A stretch of 64,000 bases of DNA from Conus ventricosus (lineage: Eukaryota > Mollusca > Gastropoda > Neogastropoda > Conidae), in NCBI GenBank assembly GCA_018398815.1, contig CM031609.1, positions 35,254,051 through 35,318,050 on the forward strand. The letters are read 5' to 3'. Each line of letters opens with the position of its first letter. Position 1 is the stretch's first letter. A program made the translations under genes and the position numbers. Below the pieces are notes generated by a model, which saw only the letters and a program-made list of their open reading frames with translations, was not told where the DNA came from and did not search any database. Shown here piece after piece: positions 1 through 11,071 of this stretch.

Positions 1-69
1 ACTACTACTACTACTACAACCATCACCACCACCACCACTATTGCTACTACTATCACTACTTCTACTGAC
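1..69. repeat. (ACT)n/(ACC)n microsatellite
   Basis: Imperfect trinucleotide array at the window edge; it may continue to the left. No gene is seen in it. Confidence 0.9.
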
Positions 70-918
70 AATAATAATGATAGTCATAATTATGAAGAAA
101 ATGATAATATTAACTTCCACACGGTCTACTCCTTGTCGTGGTGTGGGAGCTTGTGTACCTCTACGACCCAGAGAGCTATGCCAGTGGGAACTGTATGCTC
201 CTGGTAGGGCCACCCAAGCTGGACAGGTCGAAGGGTAGAGGTCAGACTAATGTAGACCAACTCACCCGGAGGTTAAACAGGTTTGCGTAGGGCTAACACC
301 CCTTCTTGGGCAGATGGGGCTCATTAGTCTGGGAAGACAGCCCATCTAAGAGAAGGAAAACTCTGATCTCAAACCTCCGCTGCCTTGCAGCTATACCCAC
401 TCTTAGGAAAGGCTTCGGGAGTCAACCCTGAGTCGGAGTCCCCAAGGCAGTCCGAGGCTGTATACAGCAATGTTCTGGCAACTCCTGCAAAGGCACTGGA
501 ACCATGTGTATCGGCGTTTGCCTTTCCAATGGACCATTCCAGCGACGTGGAGAGGGGGGGGGGGGGGGGGGGTCTGCTGCATGGGTAACAGCTTGCCCTC
601 CATACTTACTTACCCAGGCTTTGCGCTCTGGAGAGGTCACTCCAGCTTCGCTTTGCAGCGTCGACAAAACACGGGAAGTAGCAGTCTACCGGTTATAAGT
701 CTGCATACTCAATTGGCGTAGAGTCAGACGCCAGGGGATGCTTCCGACGGTGGGAGAGGTCATCGCATCTCACTGGGCAGCTACCGCCCGCCTTAAGCTG
801 GGCAGTCCCCAGCCAGTAAGGTGCTGCCCCGCCACGGTCCGTTAGCCTCACTGGGTGCGTGGGGTTCAGGGTGAAAACCGACAAGCGGATCGATAACTGT
901 GCACCAGGCAACAGAAAA

Positions 919-1797
919 ATGAAAACTTCCGCCCTGAAATTGGATACGTGGAACGTAAGGACAATGACACCAGGCTTTTCTGACGACCTGCAGGAAGTAA
1001 TAATGAATACTTACATAGCGCCTATTCTCGGCTAGAGACCAAGCTCTAAGCGCTTTACAATCAACACTCTTTTACACAACGGGCTGCCTACCAGGGTAGT
1101 GTCGACTAAAGAGCTGCCAGCCGGCGCTTCATTCAGTCGTTTCCCGTGTCATCCAGTCAGTATCGTTCAATATCGATCACTCATTTTCCTTACTTCCTTC
1201 ATTCTTTCTATTTCTCACGCAGGGTGTAACGTGCCATCCATACCAACGGCCAAACTGGCCTACTCTTCCGAAAGTTGGTGATGGGATTTTACGTGTGTGC
1301 AAGATGTTATGCGTGCGTTCACACAAGTAAACGATGTTCGCAAGACAGCCGTCATCGACAGAGAACTGAGCAGACTGCAGATGGACATTGTCGCCCTTCA
1401 AGAAACCAGGCTCCCAGAAACAGGATCTGTGAGGGAGAGAGACTTCACCCTGTTCTGGCAGGGCAAACCATCAGACGAGGTCAGAGAACACGGCGTGGGA
1501 TTTGCAGTTAGAAACAGATTATTGGAGTCCATAACCCCACCAGTAGAAAGAACAGAACGAATCCTGTCTCTCCGACTTCAAACATTATTGGGACCAGTCA
1601 GTCTAATTAGTGCCTACGCACCAACTTTGGCATCCATATCAGAAGCAAAAGACATGTTTTATGACGACCTCAGTGCTGCTATAAGGAGAATTCCTGACAG
1701 AGAATTACTGTTCATCGCAGGCGATTTCAACGCCAGAGTAGGTGTGAATCACAACTCCTGGCCCACCTGCTTGGTCAGTTTGGCACTGGGAAAATGA
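919..1797 (+). pseudogene. LINE AP-endonuclease domain, split by an insertion and frameshifted
   Basis: The reading frame from 919 to 1000 resumes exactly at 1331 once the insert is removed (GAA GTA A | AC GAT GTT). Visible motifs are WNVRT near the start, DIVALQETRLP (catalytic Glu) at about 1384-1416, SAYAP at about 1610 and GDFNAR at about 1720. These are the core of the apurinic-endonuclease fold that nicks the target DNA. Near 1768 one base appears lost, because the continuation LGQFGTGKMNENGQRL is readable only in the next frame from about 1769 onward. The final part of the domain (SNTFF, then LDLILTRR) lies in the following open frame. Confidence 0.8.
1001..1324 (-). mobile_element. 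SINE-like or truncated-LINE insertion with 6-bp target duplication
   Basis: A 324-bp insert is flanked by AAGTAA at 995-1000 and 1325-1330, and deleting it restores the endonuclease frame. On the minus strand it ends in a short tail with TTGTAAAGCGCTTAGAGC and GGCGCTATGTAAGTATTCATTATTA, the 3' end shared by many metazoan L2-like LINEs and their SINE partners. A homologous copy lies in the opposite orientation at about 31330-31500, and a related tail is at 43738-43800. Confidence 0.75.
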
Positions 1798-3215
1798 ACG
1801 AGAATGGCCAGCGCCTGCTAGAGCTCTGCTGTCATCATGGGTTGTGCGTCAGTAACACCTTCTTCAACACGAAGCCTCAGCATCGAGTCTCCTGGAGACA
1901 CCCGCGATCCAAACACTGGCATCAGCTCGATCTGATCCTCACCAGACGTGTCAACCTTTCCAACATCAAGATCACTCGCAGCTACCAGAGCGCAGATTAT
2001 GACACTGACCACTCTTTGGTGTGCAGCAAAGTGAAGCTCCGCACGAAGAGACTGCACAGTACGAGAAAGGAGGGCCGGCCTCGCATCGACACCAGCAAAA
2101 CACGCAATCAAAGAAAAGTGGAGGAGTTCGCACGCGTGTTGGAGGATTCTCTCCCTGGCCCACCCATTGCAAATGTCCAAGACCGATGGGAACACTTCAT
2201 AGATGCTGTCTACAACGCTGCCATGTCCACCTTTGGCAAAACGACCAGTAAGTCAGCTGATTGGTTCGAAGCCCATTTAGAAGAAATGACACCAGTCATC
2301 GAGGCCAAGAGAAACGCCCTGACAGCATACAAAACCAGTCCCAGTGAGCAGAACCTCCAGGTTCTCCGTGCTGCTCGCAGCAAAGTTCAACAGTGTGCTA
2401 GGCAATGCGCCAACGATTATTGGCTTCAGCTCTGCTCCCAGATTCAGATCGCAGCTGACACAGGCAACATTAAGGCGATGTATGACGGCATCAAGCAGGC
2501 ATTGGGCCCAACGCAAAAGAAAACTGCCCCTTTGAAATCAGCTACAGGGGAGGTGATTCAGGACAGTGAGCAACAGATGGAGCACTGGGTAGAACACTAC
2601 ACTGAGCTATATGCAAGGGAAAATGTAGTCACAGAAGACGCCCTGAATGCCATAGAGCGCCTACCAGAGCTGGAAGAGCTTGTCAGAGAACCAACCATAG
2701 ACGAATTGAACGAACCCCTGGACTCCCTTGCCTCTGGCAAGGCACCAGGGAAAGACGGTATTCCCGCCAAAGTACTGAAGTGCTGTAAAGAGACACTCAT
2801 CACCGAGTTTCATGAAATCCTCTGCCTCTGTTGGAGTGAAGGCGAAGTACCACAAGATATGAGGGATGCTAACGTCGTCACACTGTACAAAAACAAAGGC
2901 GACAGAAGCAATTGCAATAATTATTGCGGCATATCCCTCCTCAGTATCGTTGGGAAAGTCTTTGCACGAGTAGTACTGAAGAGGCTCACAAAGATCCAGA
3001 TCTACAGAGCCTGCGTCGTGAGCACCCTCCTGTATGGCAGCGAGTTTTGGACTTTGCGTGCCCGACAAGAGCGAAAGCTCAATGCTTTTCATATGCGTAG
3101 CCTCCGACGCATTCTGAACATCACCTGGCAGGACAAGGTCCCAAACAACACTGTCCTGGAAAGACCCGGATGCACCAACATGTACACGCTGCTGAAACAG
3201 AGACGTATGTGCTGA
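1794..3215 (+). pseudogene. LINE reverse transcriptase lacking its catalytic core
   Basis: An open frame of 473 codons starts with the end of the endonuclease (DTDHSLV), continues through a linker, and enters RT with SGKAPGKDGIP and NVVTLYKNKGD. After VFARVVLKRL near 2990 it jumps straight to TKIQIYRACVVSTLLYGSE, a segment that normally lies behind the RT active site. The F-x-D-D box and all intervening motifs, roughly 250-300 codons by family comparison, are missing, yet the frame stays open across the join. This is a deletion derivative and enzymatically dead. Confidence 0.8.
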
Positions 3216-3330
3216 CTTGGCCATGTCGTGCACATGGACAACGGACGGATCCCTAAAGACCTCCTCTATGGAGAACTTGTGCAGGGAAAACGTCCCACAG
3301 GCAGACCACAGCTGCGATTCAAAGACGTGT

Positions 3331-4862
3331 GCTGAAGGCTCATTTTGAGAAGCATTTATTTTATTTTTCCCCATTCACCCACTCAAGCACATACTGTTAG
3401 TTAGGCAGAATTATCTACCACTGCAGATATGAATGCTTGTTTCCCCCTATTTCTTCAATCTAAGACATAAGAGCAAGCTTTGTTTATAATTCAAAATTTC
3501 TTGCAGTCATTGCAACACCAAGCTGTTCTGTAAGTTGCTGGAATAGTGCTCGGTACTTATCCTTGGAATTTATTAGTTTGTTGTATTTTAGTCCCTTGCG
3601 GATTCATTCCAAGAACTGGCCCTCAGCACTTGTGTCTTAAGAGGTTATCTTTTTATATTTTCTACTTTTCACAAGAAAATGTAGCTTGTTTTGCTCTTTC
3701 ATGATTTTCGTTTGCTTCTTAGGTGGCACCTTTGGTTGGTTTTTTGAAAACTCAACAAACATACTACAGTATTGCACACCAGCCTTTTCTGCGATTGCAT
3801 TCTTCTTAAAACTGAAAAGGCAGAGGAGTCAAATTACCACTTTCCGCGGTCACTGAGGAGAAACCACCAAGTTTCGAAATATCGGTATATGACCAGGAGT
3901 TAAATGTTAGTGAGTTTCCCTCCCTATTGGAGGATGTCTCTCCCCTTTGGAGAAAATAAGCTTGCTGAAGGTTCATTTTGATAAGCATTTATTTTATTTT
4001 TTCCCCATCCACCCACTCAAGCACATACTGTTAGTTAGGCAGAATCATCTGCCACTGCAGGTATGAATGCGTATCTCCCCCTATTTCTTCAATCTAAGAC
4101 ATAAGAGCAAGCTTTGTTTATAATTCAATATTTCTTGCAGTCATTGCAACACCAAGCTGCTCTGTAAGTTGCTGGAACGGTGCTCGGTACTTATCCTTGG
4201 AATTTATCAGTTTGTTGTATTTTAGTCCCTTGCGGATTCATTCCAAGAACTGGCCCTCAGCACTTGTGTCTTAGAGGATATCTTTTTATATTTTCTACTT
4301 TTCACAAGAAAATGTAGCTTGTTTTGCTCTTTTATGATTTTCTTTTGCTTCTTAGATGGCACCTTTGGTTGGTTTTTTGAAAACTCAACAAACATACTAC
4401 AGTATTGCACACCAGCCTTTTCTGCGATTGCATTCTTCTTAAAACTGAAAAGGCAGAGGAGTCAAATTACCACTTTCCGCGGTCACTGAGGAGAAACCAC
4501 CAAGTTTCGAAATATCGGTATATGACCAGGAGTTATATGTTAGTGAGTTTCCCTCCCTATTGGAGGATGTCTCTCCCCTTTGGAGAATATAAGCTTGCTG
4601 AAGGTTCATTTTGATAAGCATTTATTTTATTTTTTCCCCATCCACCCACTCAAGCACATACTGTTAGTTAGGCAGAATCATCTGCCACTGCAGGTATGAA
4701 TGCGTATCTCCCCCTATTTCTTCAATCTAAGACATAAGAGCAAGCTTTGTTTATAGTTCAATATATATATATATAACTCAATATTTCTTGCAGTCATTGC
4801 AACACCAAGCTGCTCTGTAAGTTGCTGGAACGGTGCTCGGTACTTATCCTTGGAATTTATTA
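3331..4862. repeat. 633-bp tandem repeat, two full copies plus a partial third
   Basis: The motif GCTGAAGG..TCATTTTGA.AAGC starts at 3331, 3964 and 4597, exactly 633 bp apart. Copies differ by a few substitutions; the third has an inserted (TA)n near 4760 and is cut off at about 4862 by a (GTT)n array. It encodes no convincing protein. The first copy abuts the truncated LINE with no spacer. Confidence 0.9.
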
Positions 4863-4883
4863 GTTTGTTGTTGTTGTTGTTGT

Positions 4884-4980
<97 letters not shown>

Positions 4981-4990
4981 AGAAGAAAGA
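4863..4990. repeat. (GTT)n-(TA)n-(GA)n compound microsatellite
   Basis: Three consecutive arrays: GTT about 4865-4886, TA to 4922, GA to about 4980. Apparent proteins here are repeat artefacts. Confidence 0.95.

Positions 4991-6497
<1,507 letters not shown>

Positions 6498-6592
<95 letters not shown>
6498..6592. repeat. (CT)n array flanking LINE fragment K
   Basis: Nearly pure CT with two TT interruptions. A sense LINE 3' fragment begins directly after it. Confidence 0.95.
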
Positions 6593-6593
<1 letters not shown>

Positions 6594-6835
6594 GTATTGC
6601 TATTATCCACAAAAAGTGAAAACACGAAAAGAAGTTTTGCAATTTACCTCTATAATCATTTCAACGTATCAGAGCCTTTTCTCTATATGGGTGAGCGGAG
6701 ATGTTTGTACATTTTACATAGTATTGGTGAACTAATCATTTTGTTTTTGATGTTCTTACTGTTGTTTACATCACATAGATTTGACCCCTTCAGATGGGGC
6801 CTTGGCCTTTTTGAATAAATCATTCATTCACTCTT
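6593..6835 (+). mobile_element. 5'-truncated LINE 3' end (fragment K)
   Basis: A short frame with AIYLYNHF resembles the C-terminus of the LINE at 15416-16849 (ALYLCKSF). It then runs into the conserved tail GGGGCCTTGGCCTTTTTGAATAAATCATTCATTC. The same tail layout (GGCC pair, AATAAA, TTC-rich end, pyrimidine run) closes the other LINEs of this family in the window. It is followed by T/C tracts. Confidence 0.55.
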
Positions 6836-7150
6836 TTTTTTTTTCCCTTTTTTTTTTTTCTTCATTTGAACAAGGTTTGCACACAAATGTGTCATCATTC
6901 TTACTATATATTGGGTTGAACATGTAACATATACACAATGTCAATATTTAGTACAGTACTTAATAATAGGCTTTATTTAAACTTAGTTCTCTTGTTAACC
7001 ATACAGACTTGCTCAGCATTTCATTAGATTATAGTCATTTTATATAATAGTTAATAGCAAATAAAAGGCAGAACTTTAGTAAGCTGTCCATATACCGTTA
7101 TGAATATATAATTGGACAAGCGTAAATTTATTCACTCTTTATTCATTCAT

Positions 7151-7230
<80 letters not shown>

Positions 7231-7595
7231 CGCGTGTAGGTATGTTTGATTATGTGATTGTGTGTGCCGCTGTGCATGGTTTGATTGTGTGATTGTGTAT
7301 GCATTTGTGCGTGTGGATGTGGATATGTTTAATTTCCAAAACCTTTTTTTTTGTAAATGTGAGCTTTATTCAGGTGGAAGGGGGATAGGTATGACTATAG
7401 TGAGTGGTGGGGGCGGGGGGAAGAGGTGGATGGAGAGAGAAAGTGAAGGTTGGAGGGGGGGGGGATGGAGGGGGGTTGATTTGTAGGCGTGATTTTCTAA
7501 AACACTCTCACGCACACGCATGCGAATACACGCCCCCAGGAACCATACATTCACATGTACCAATTTTGTTCTTTATGTTTTCTATCTCCGTTCAG
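6836..7595. other. Sequence upstream of the receptor CTLD exon
   Basis: T-rich and AT-rich sequence, (CT)n at about 7152-7227, then G-rich runs at about 7405-7475. The final stretch before 7596 is pyrimidine-rich and serves as the splice acceptor tract of the next exon. No gene is seen before that. Confidence 0.6.
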
Positions 7596-7838
7596 TAACT
7601 GTTTTCGTCAGGTAGACATTGGAGGGAGATGCTACATTTACAAGAAAGTAAAGAATGTCCACCTACAGCATGCGGAAAAAGTGTGCCAAAGATGCGGAGC
7701 TTCTCTGGCCAGCTGGGAGACTAGCCAGGAGATGGAGGACTTCAGGAAAGTCTGGGAAAAGAACCCTCATCCGACACGTGTCTGGACTGGTTTGAAAACA
7801 ACAGCGTTTGGCAGACCAGAAGCACTTTTAAACTCTAT
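7596..7838 (+). CDS. Receptor exon: first half of a C-type lectin-like domain
   Basis: This exon starts after the acceptor TTTTCTATCTCCGTTCAG and ends before GTAATA. It begins with the last base of a codon and ends after two bases of a codon. The translation has CY near the start, then AEKVCQRCGASLASWETSQE and VWTGLKTT, the characteristic C, A-x-x-x-C, G-x-x-L-A and W-x-G-L pattern of the first half of a C-type lectin-like domain. The two bases AT left at its end are completed by the G at 17049, which opens an exon carrying the second half of the domain. Upstream exons (signal peptide, possibly other modules) were not found and may lie before the window. Role: extracellular ligand-binding module of a membrane receptor, by family inference. 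Confidence 0.75.
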
Positions 7839-8026
7839 GTAATATTCTACCATTTTCGTCTTTGTATTACGTCCTTTTTTATGTGTTAAGGCTTTAATTT
7901 TGCCAACCTTAGCATTAAATAGGCAAAGAGAATTATATAATGCTTAGGGATTTTTAACTTTTGTTGAAAGTCCCTTTCCTTTGTCCAAATCTCTGTCTGT
8001 CTGTCTGTCCGTCCGTCCGTCCGTCC

Positions 8027-8096
<70 letters not shown>

Positions 8097-8435
8097 CCCT
8101 CTCTCTCTTTCAACATCCATTAATATTCCACGAACACAAAAGAAAACAATGCATTTACATTTATAGAAGACGTGCCTTTTCTAAATCTTCTTCCACGAAA
8201 ATGTTGCTGCTCTTAAGTTTTCGTTTTGCTTTGAAAATGGTCAGTTTGTCAAATGCAATGCAAGATGAAAAGAAAATATGACATGAAAAACATGGATAAT
8301 AAAATGATTACGCAATATTAATGAAAAGATGAGGGTAGGTTTAAGAGAAGGGGGAGTGGCACACAAAAAAATGCTGTGGGGGATGACAGCATGTTTAAGA
8401 GAGACAATAAAACGAATGTGACACACTATTCAGGG
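7839..8435. other. Start of receptor intron 1
   Basis: No gene. It contains a (GTCT/GTCC)n run at about 7997-8027, (CT)n at about 8026-8107, and AT-rich sequence. Confidence 0.7.
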
Positions 8436-8455
8436 AATGATGAGAGAGAGAGGAG

Positions 8456-8520
<65 letters not shown>
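8436..8520. repeat. (GA)n array at the 3' end of LINE D
   Basis: Pure GA after a short GA-rich lead. On the LINE sense (minus) strand this is (TC)n directly following the 3' UTR. Confidence 0.95.
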
Positions 8521-8522
<2 letters not shown>

Positions 8523-9345
8523 TCAGAACTCAGAATATTTTACTTGTCAGGCCACAGGCCCATATCAAAGTGAGTGAACAAGGTCAAATATAAATCGGTA
8601 CAAGCCACTCGTAACGAAAACTCAGCTGAATGGTGTTCAAAGTTAACAAAGAAGACATTCATGAAGCAACTGCAGCGTTAATTACTTCGTTCCTAACAGC
8701 CATCGCTCTATAAATGAAATTACCAACACTCGTAATAGTAGTCTCAATAGAACAGGCTAGCAACATAGACATTTTGAATAGGGAAGGGTGTTTGTAATAT
8801 TTAGCTGGAATCAACTCAAGGCGCAACTTTTCGTACAAAGGACAAACCAGTAGAAAATGAAGCTCAGTTTCCGGTGCTTCCTTACAGTGTGGACAGAAAA
8901 TGTCATGGTTTCTATTGCGATCAGTATATCGTAAAAAGTGGCATCGTAATGGCGACATTCCTAACCGAAACCTTGAAAGTAACCTGCGGATGTTAACATG
9001 TTTAATTAAACAGAGGTAGGAACTTTGAACGAGAGACTGCTTATATGACCGATAAACATCGTACAGCTCATGCAATTCAATAGCTGAATGCCAGTCTTGG
9101 GTGTAACAATCACTTAAACGTTTCTTAAATTCTGCAATAAAAGCTTTCACATTACCAACACTCTGCATTTCCCAAACAATTCCAAACCCGAATCTATAAA
9201 GAACATAGCAAACATTAGTCGTCCAGGTAATATAATTTTGATTCTGCAGATGTAGCAACATATCATAGGCTTTCTTCGGGAGTCTGTTATTATCCATACA
9301 AGCAACACGAAGCCAAAATCTGATACATTTTGAATAAGTATTAAC
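8521..9345 (-). mobile_element. LINE D, 3' half (C-terminal region and 3' UTR)
   Basis: Minus-strand frame (about 9340 down to 8659) encodes the C-terminal part of a LINE ORF2, with FCPHCKEAPETELHFLLVCP, a C-x2-C-x8-H-x4-C zinc-knuckle-like motif, and KKAYDMLLHLQ. It matches segments of LINE G (45500-47497). The 3' UTR contains GGGCCTGTGGCC and then (TC)n. The upstream half of the same element lies at 14113-15297, so the two parts were separated by the insertion at 9346-14111. Confidence 0.8.
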
Positions 9346-9348
9346 CTG

Positions 9349-10053
9349 GTGAAGTGGGGGAAAACAGACGATCCTGCATGCCCCCTCTGCCATGAAAAAC
9401 AAACAGTGGAGCATGTTCTAAGCTCATGTAAAGTAGCCCTTGCTCAAGGAAGGTACACATGGAGGCACAACCAAGTGCTCAAAGAAATTGTACAAGTAGT
9501 CTGGGCTAGTACCAACACCACAAAAGGGAGAATCAGGACTCCAAAAGCACCCACATTCTTCACGGCAGGAGGCAGCAAATCATGGCCAAGAACAACAGTG
9601 CCACTCGAAACATGCAGGCAGAGTCTGCTGGATGGGGCAGATGACTGGGAGTGCACTGCAGACCTCCCAGAATGGAAGAGTCACCCAGAGATCATCAGCA
9701 AGAGTGGCATGAGACCAGACATAGTAGTCCACTCTAAGTCAACCAAGCAGCTGATCATGATCGAGCTCACGGTGCCATATGAGAACAGAATGGAGGCAGC
9801 TCAAATCTACAAGACTGAAAAGTATGCTGATCTGGCAAACAGCCTGAGGAGAGAAGGCTATCAGGTCAAAGTCCTCACTGCAGAAATTGGAGCTAGGGGA
9901 TTTGTAGGAACGTCTGCATACAGCCTCATGAAACAGCTCTCAGTTGCAGGGAAGGAAAAAACCAGAGCCCTGAAAGCAATGGCAGAAGCGGCAGAGAGGT
10001 GTTCAAGCTGGATCTGGTCAAGGAGGAACAAAAGTGAACTTCATAAGGCTTAA
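9349..10053 (+). pseudogene. Restriction-like endonuclease domain (3' fragment of Hero-like ORF, copy B)
   Basis: An open frame with CCHC motif at about residues 11-27 and the nuclease segment at about residues 124-145 (RPDIVVHSKSTKQ, then ELTVPYE). The terminal part KAMAEAAERCSSWIWSRR is shared exactly by copies A and C. The reading frame is intact, but the RT and zinc-finger parts are absent because of 5' truncation. Confidence 0.8.
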
Positions 10054-10073
10054 TTTCCCCTACAAATATCAGG

Positions 10074-10166
10074 TGTCCCTGTGGCTCAGTGGTTAAAGCG
10101 CGAGTCATTAAGTAGAAAATGAGCATGTCCAGAGGGTCATGGGTTCGAATCCCAGCCATGGCTCGT
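10074..10166 (+). repeat. tRNA-like segment in the 3' UTR of Hero copy B
   Basis: TGGCTCAGTGGTTAAAGCG fits an A box and GGTTCGAATCC at 10142-10152 is a perfect B box, with CCATGGCTCG following. The spacing is somewhat longer than in a normal tRNA and no clean cloverleaf was built by eye. The same segment is at 13845-13940 (copy A) and, degraded, at about 57500-57586 (copy C). It is therefore part of the element and not a host tRNA gene. Confidence 0.7.
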
Positions 10167-10429
10167 CCCAAGATGGGGAAAAAAAAGGGGGCAGCAGAGG
10201 GACATCCGGAGTCATGAACCGGGTGTGGCCCAACCCCCCTAGAGTGTCAGGAGATAAGGGCCGAAACACTTGCTTGAAGGGGGCTTCTCTTCTGAGGACT
10301 CTCTGCTGCCACGCTCTCCACGAGTTTCTTTCTACTGATGCATGGGTAAACCATTGACTTCCGGGAATAGGCCGGAGGACGTCCGGGAAAGACCGGAGTA
10401 CACTGGGAAAGACCAGAACCAAGGGCTCT

Positions 10430-11071
10430 GTGGGCTGGCTCCCACTTTGCCTTAAACATGTGGCTACAAAGAATAAAAGGAAAAGATGCTCCCAGGATTC
10501 ACCGAAAGGGGGAGAGAATGATGAATCCATCGGTGCTCAACCAATCACGACTGCAAATCCCAAACGGACTATGAACATGGACCAAATGGAATATCCATGT
10601 GTCTGTGGAAAGCGTTTCGCTACCACCCGTGGCATGAAGATCCACAGAACAAAGATGGGATGTGTGAAGACTCATCTGAATGAGCAGCAGCGCACTGCAT
10701 CAGCAGATAAGACGTCGGAAGACCAAGGCCAGGATTTAAACCACAGTGCCAAGGACATCCACGCTGTTGGTTCGGATGAGGAATTTGCACAGGCCCTCGA
10801 TGCCAGGCGCCTGAAACTCAACCTGCCACGAGCAAACGAAACTGAAGACTGGGAGAAACTGGATGCAAAAATCGTCCAAAGACTCGATGCACTGATAGGG
10901 AAAAGCACCCTGGAACACAAACTAGCCACATATGGGGACATTGTGTATGCCACATGTAGAGACGCCTATGGAGTAAAACTACCCAAAGAGAAAACACCTC
11001 CAAAGAAATCCAGACGCCAAGAAAAGATGGACAAGATCAGAGTCCAAAAGAACAACCTCAAGAAGCAATGA
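10430..11071 (+). pseudogene. N-terminal zinc-finger part of Hero-like ORF (copy A)
   Basis: The frame carries MEYPCVCGKRFATTRGMKIH followed by RTKMGC, a C-x-C-x12-H-x5-C finger of the sort R2-like proteins use for DNA target recognition. A basic, lysine-rich stretch follows (PKEKTPPKKSRRQEKMDKIR). The true start is probably one of the Met codons at about 10430 to 10582, the latter being closest to the finger. The frame ends at a TGA created by loss of one A in AAGCA[A]ATGAAG; copy C keeps that A. Confidence 0.75.

Larger units (their letters stand above)
100..3330 (+). mobile_element. APE-type non-LTR retrotransposon (LINE), 3' truncated and internally deleted
   Basis: One LINE copy: a leader of about 800 bp (100-918, low-confidence 5' UTR, contains a poly-G run at 553-572), an AP-like endonuclease beginning at the ATG at 919, and a reverse-transcriptase region ending at 3330. 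The endonuclease start carries the TWNVRTM signature typical of this enzyme fold. The endonuclease is interrupted by an insert at 1001-1330, shifted by one base near 1768, and the RT has lost its catalytic core near 2990. A stop lies near 3212, but the same frame continues to 3329 with the usual C-terminal tail (LGHVVHMDNGRIPKDLLYGE), where it stops abruptly at a 633-bp tandem repeat. The family resembles metazoan elements often mislabelled craniofacial development protein 2-like; I could not settle the clade (RTE-like or CR1-like). It cannot be autonomous. Confidence 0.85.
9346..10336 (+). mobile_element. R2/Hero-like retrotransposon copy B, 5'-truncated
   Basis: Only the last 234 codons and 3' UTR remain. 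The protein part begins at the CCHC motif CPLCHEKQTVEHVLSSC and contains PDIVV...IELTVPYE, the PD-(D/E)-x-K type nuclease core used by R2-like elements to cut the target. The stop is at about 10051. The 3' UTR (10054-10336) holds a tRNA-like segment with a perfect B box and ends in TTTCTTTCTACT. The next base starts the 5' UTR of copy A. B and the matching part of A differ only by a few single-base indels and one 3-bp difference, so they are recent relatives. Confidence 0.85.

Noticed and set aside
10074..10166. Host tRNA gene
   Set aside because: The A and B boxes are good, but the segment recurs in the same place in three Hero-like copies and no proper cloverleaf was found, so it belongs to the element.
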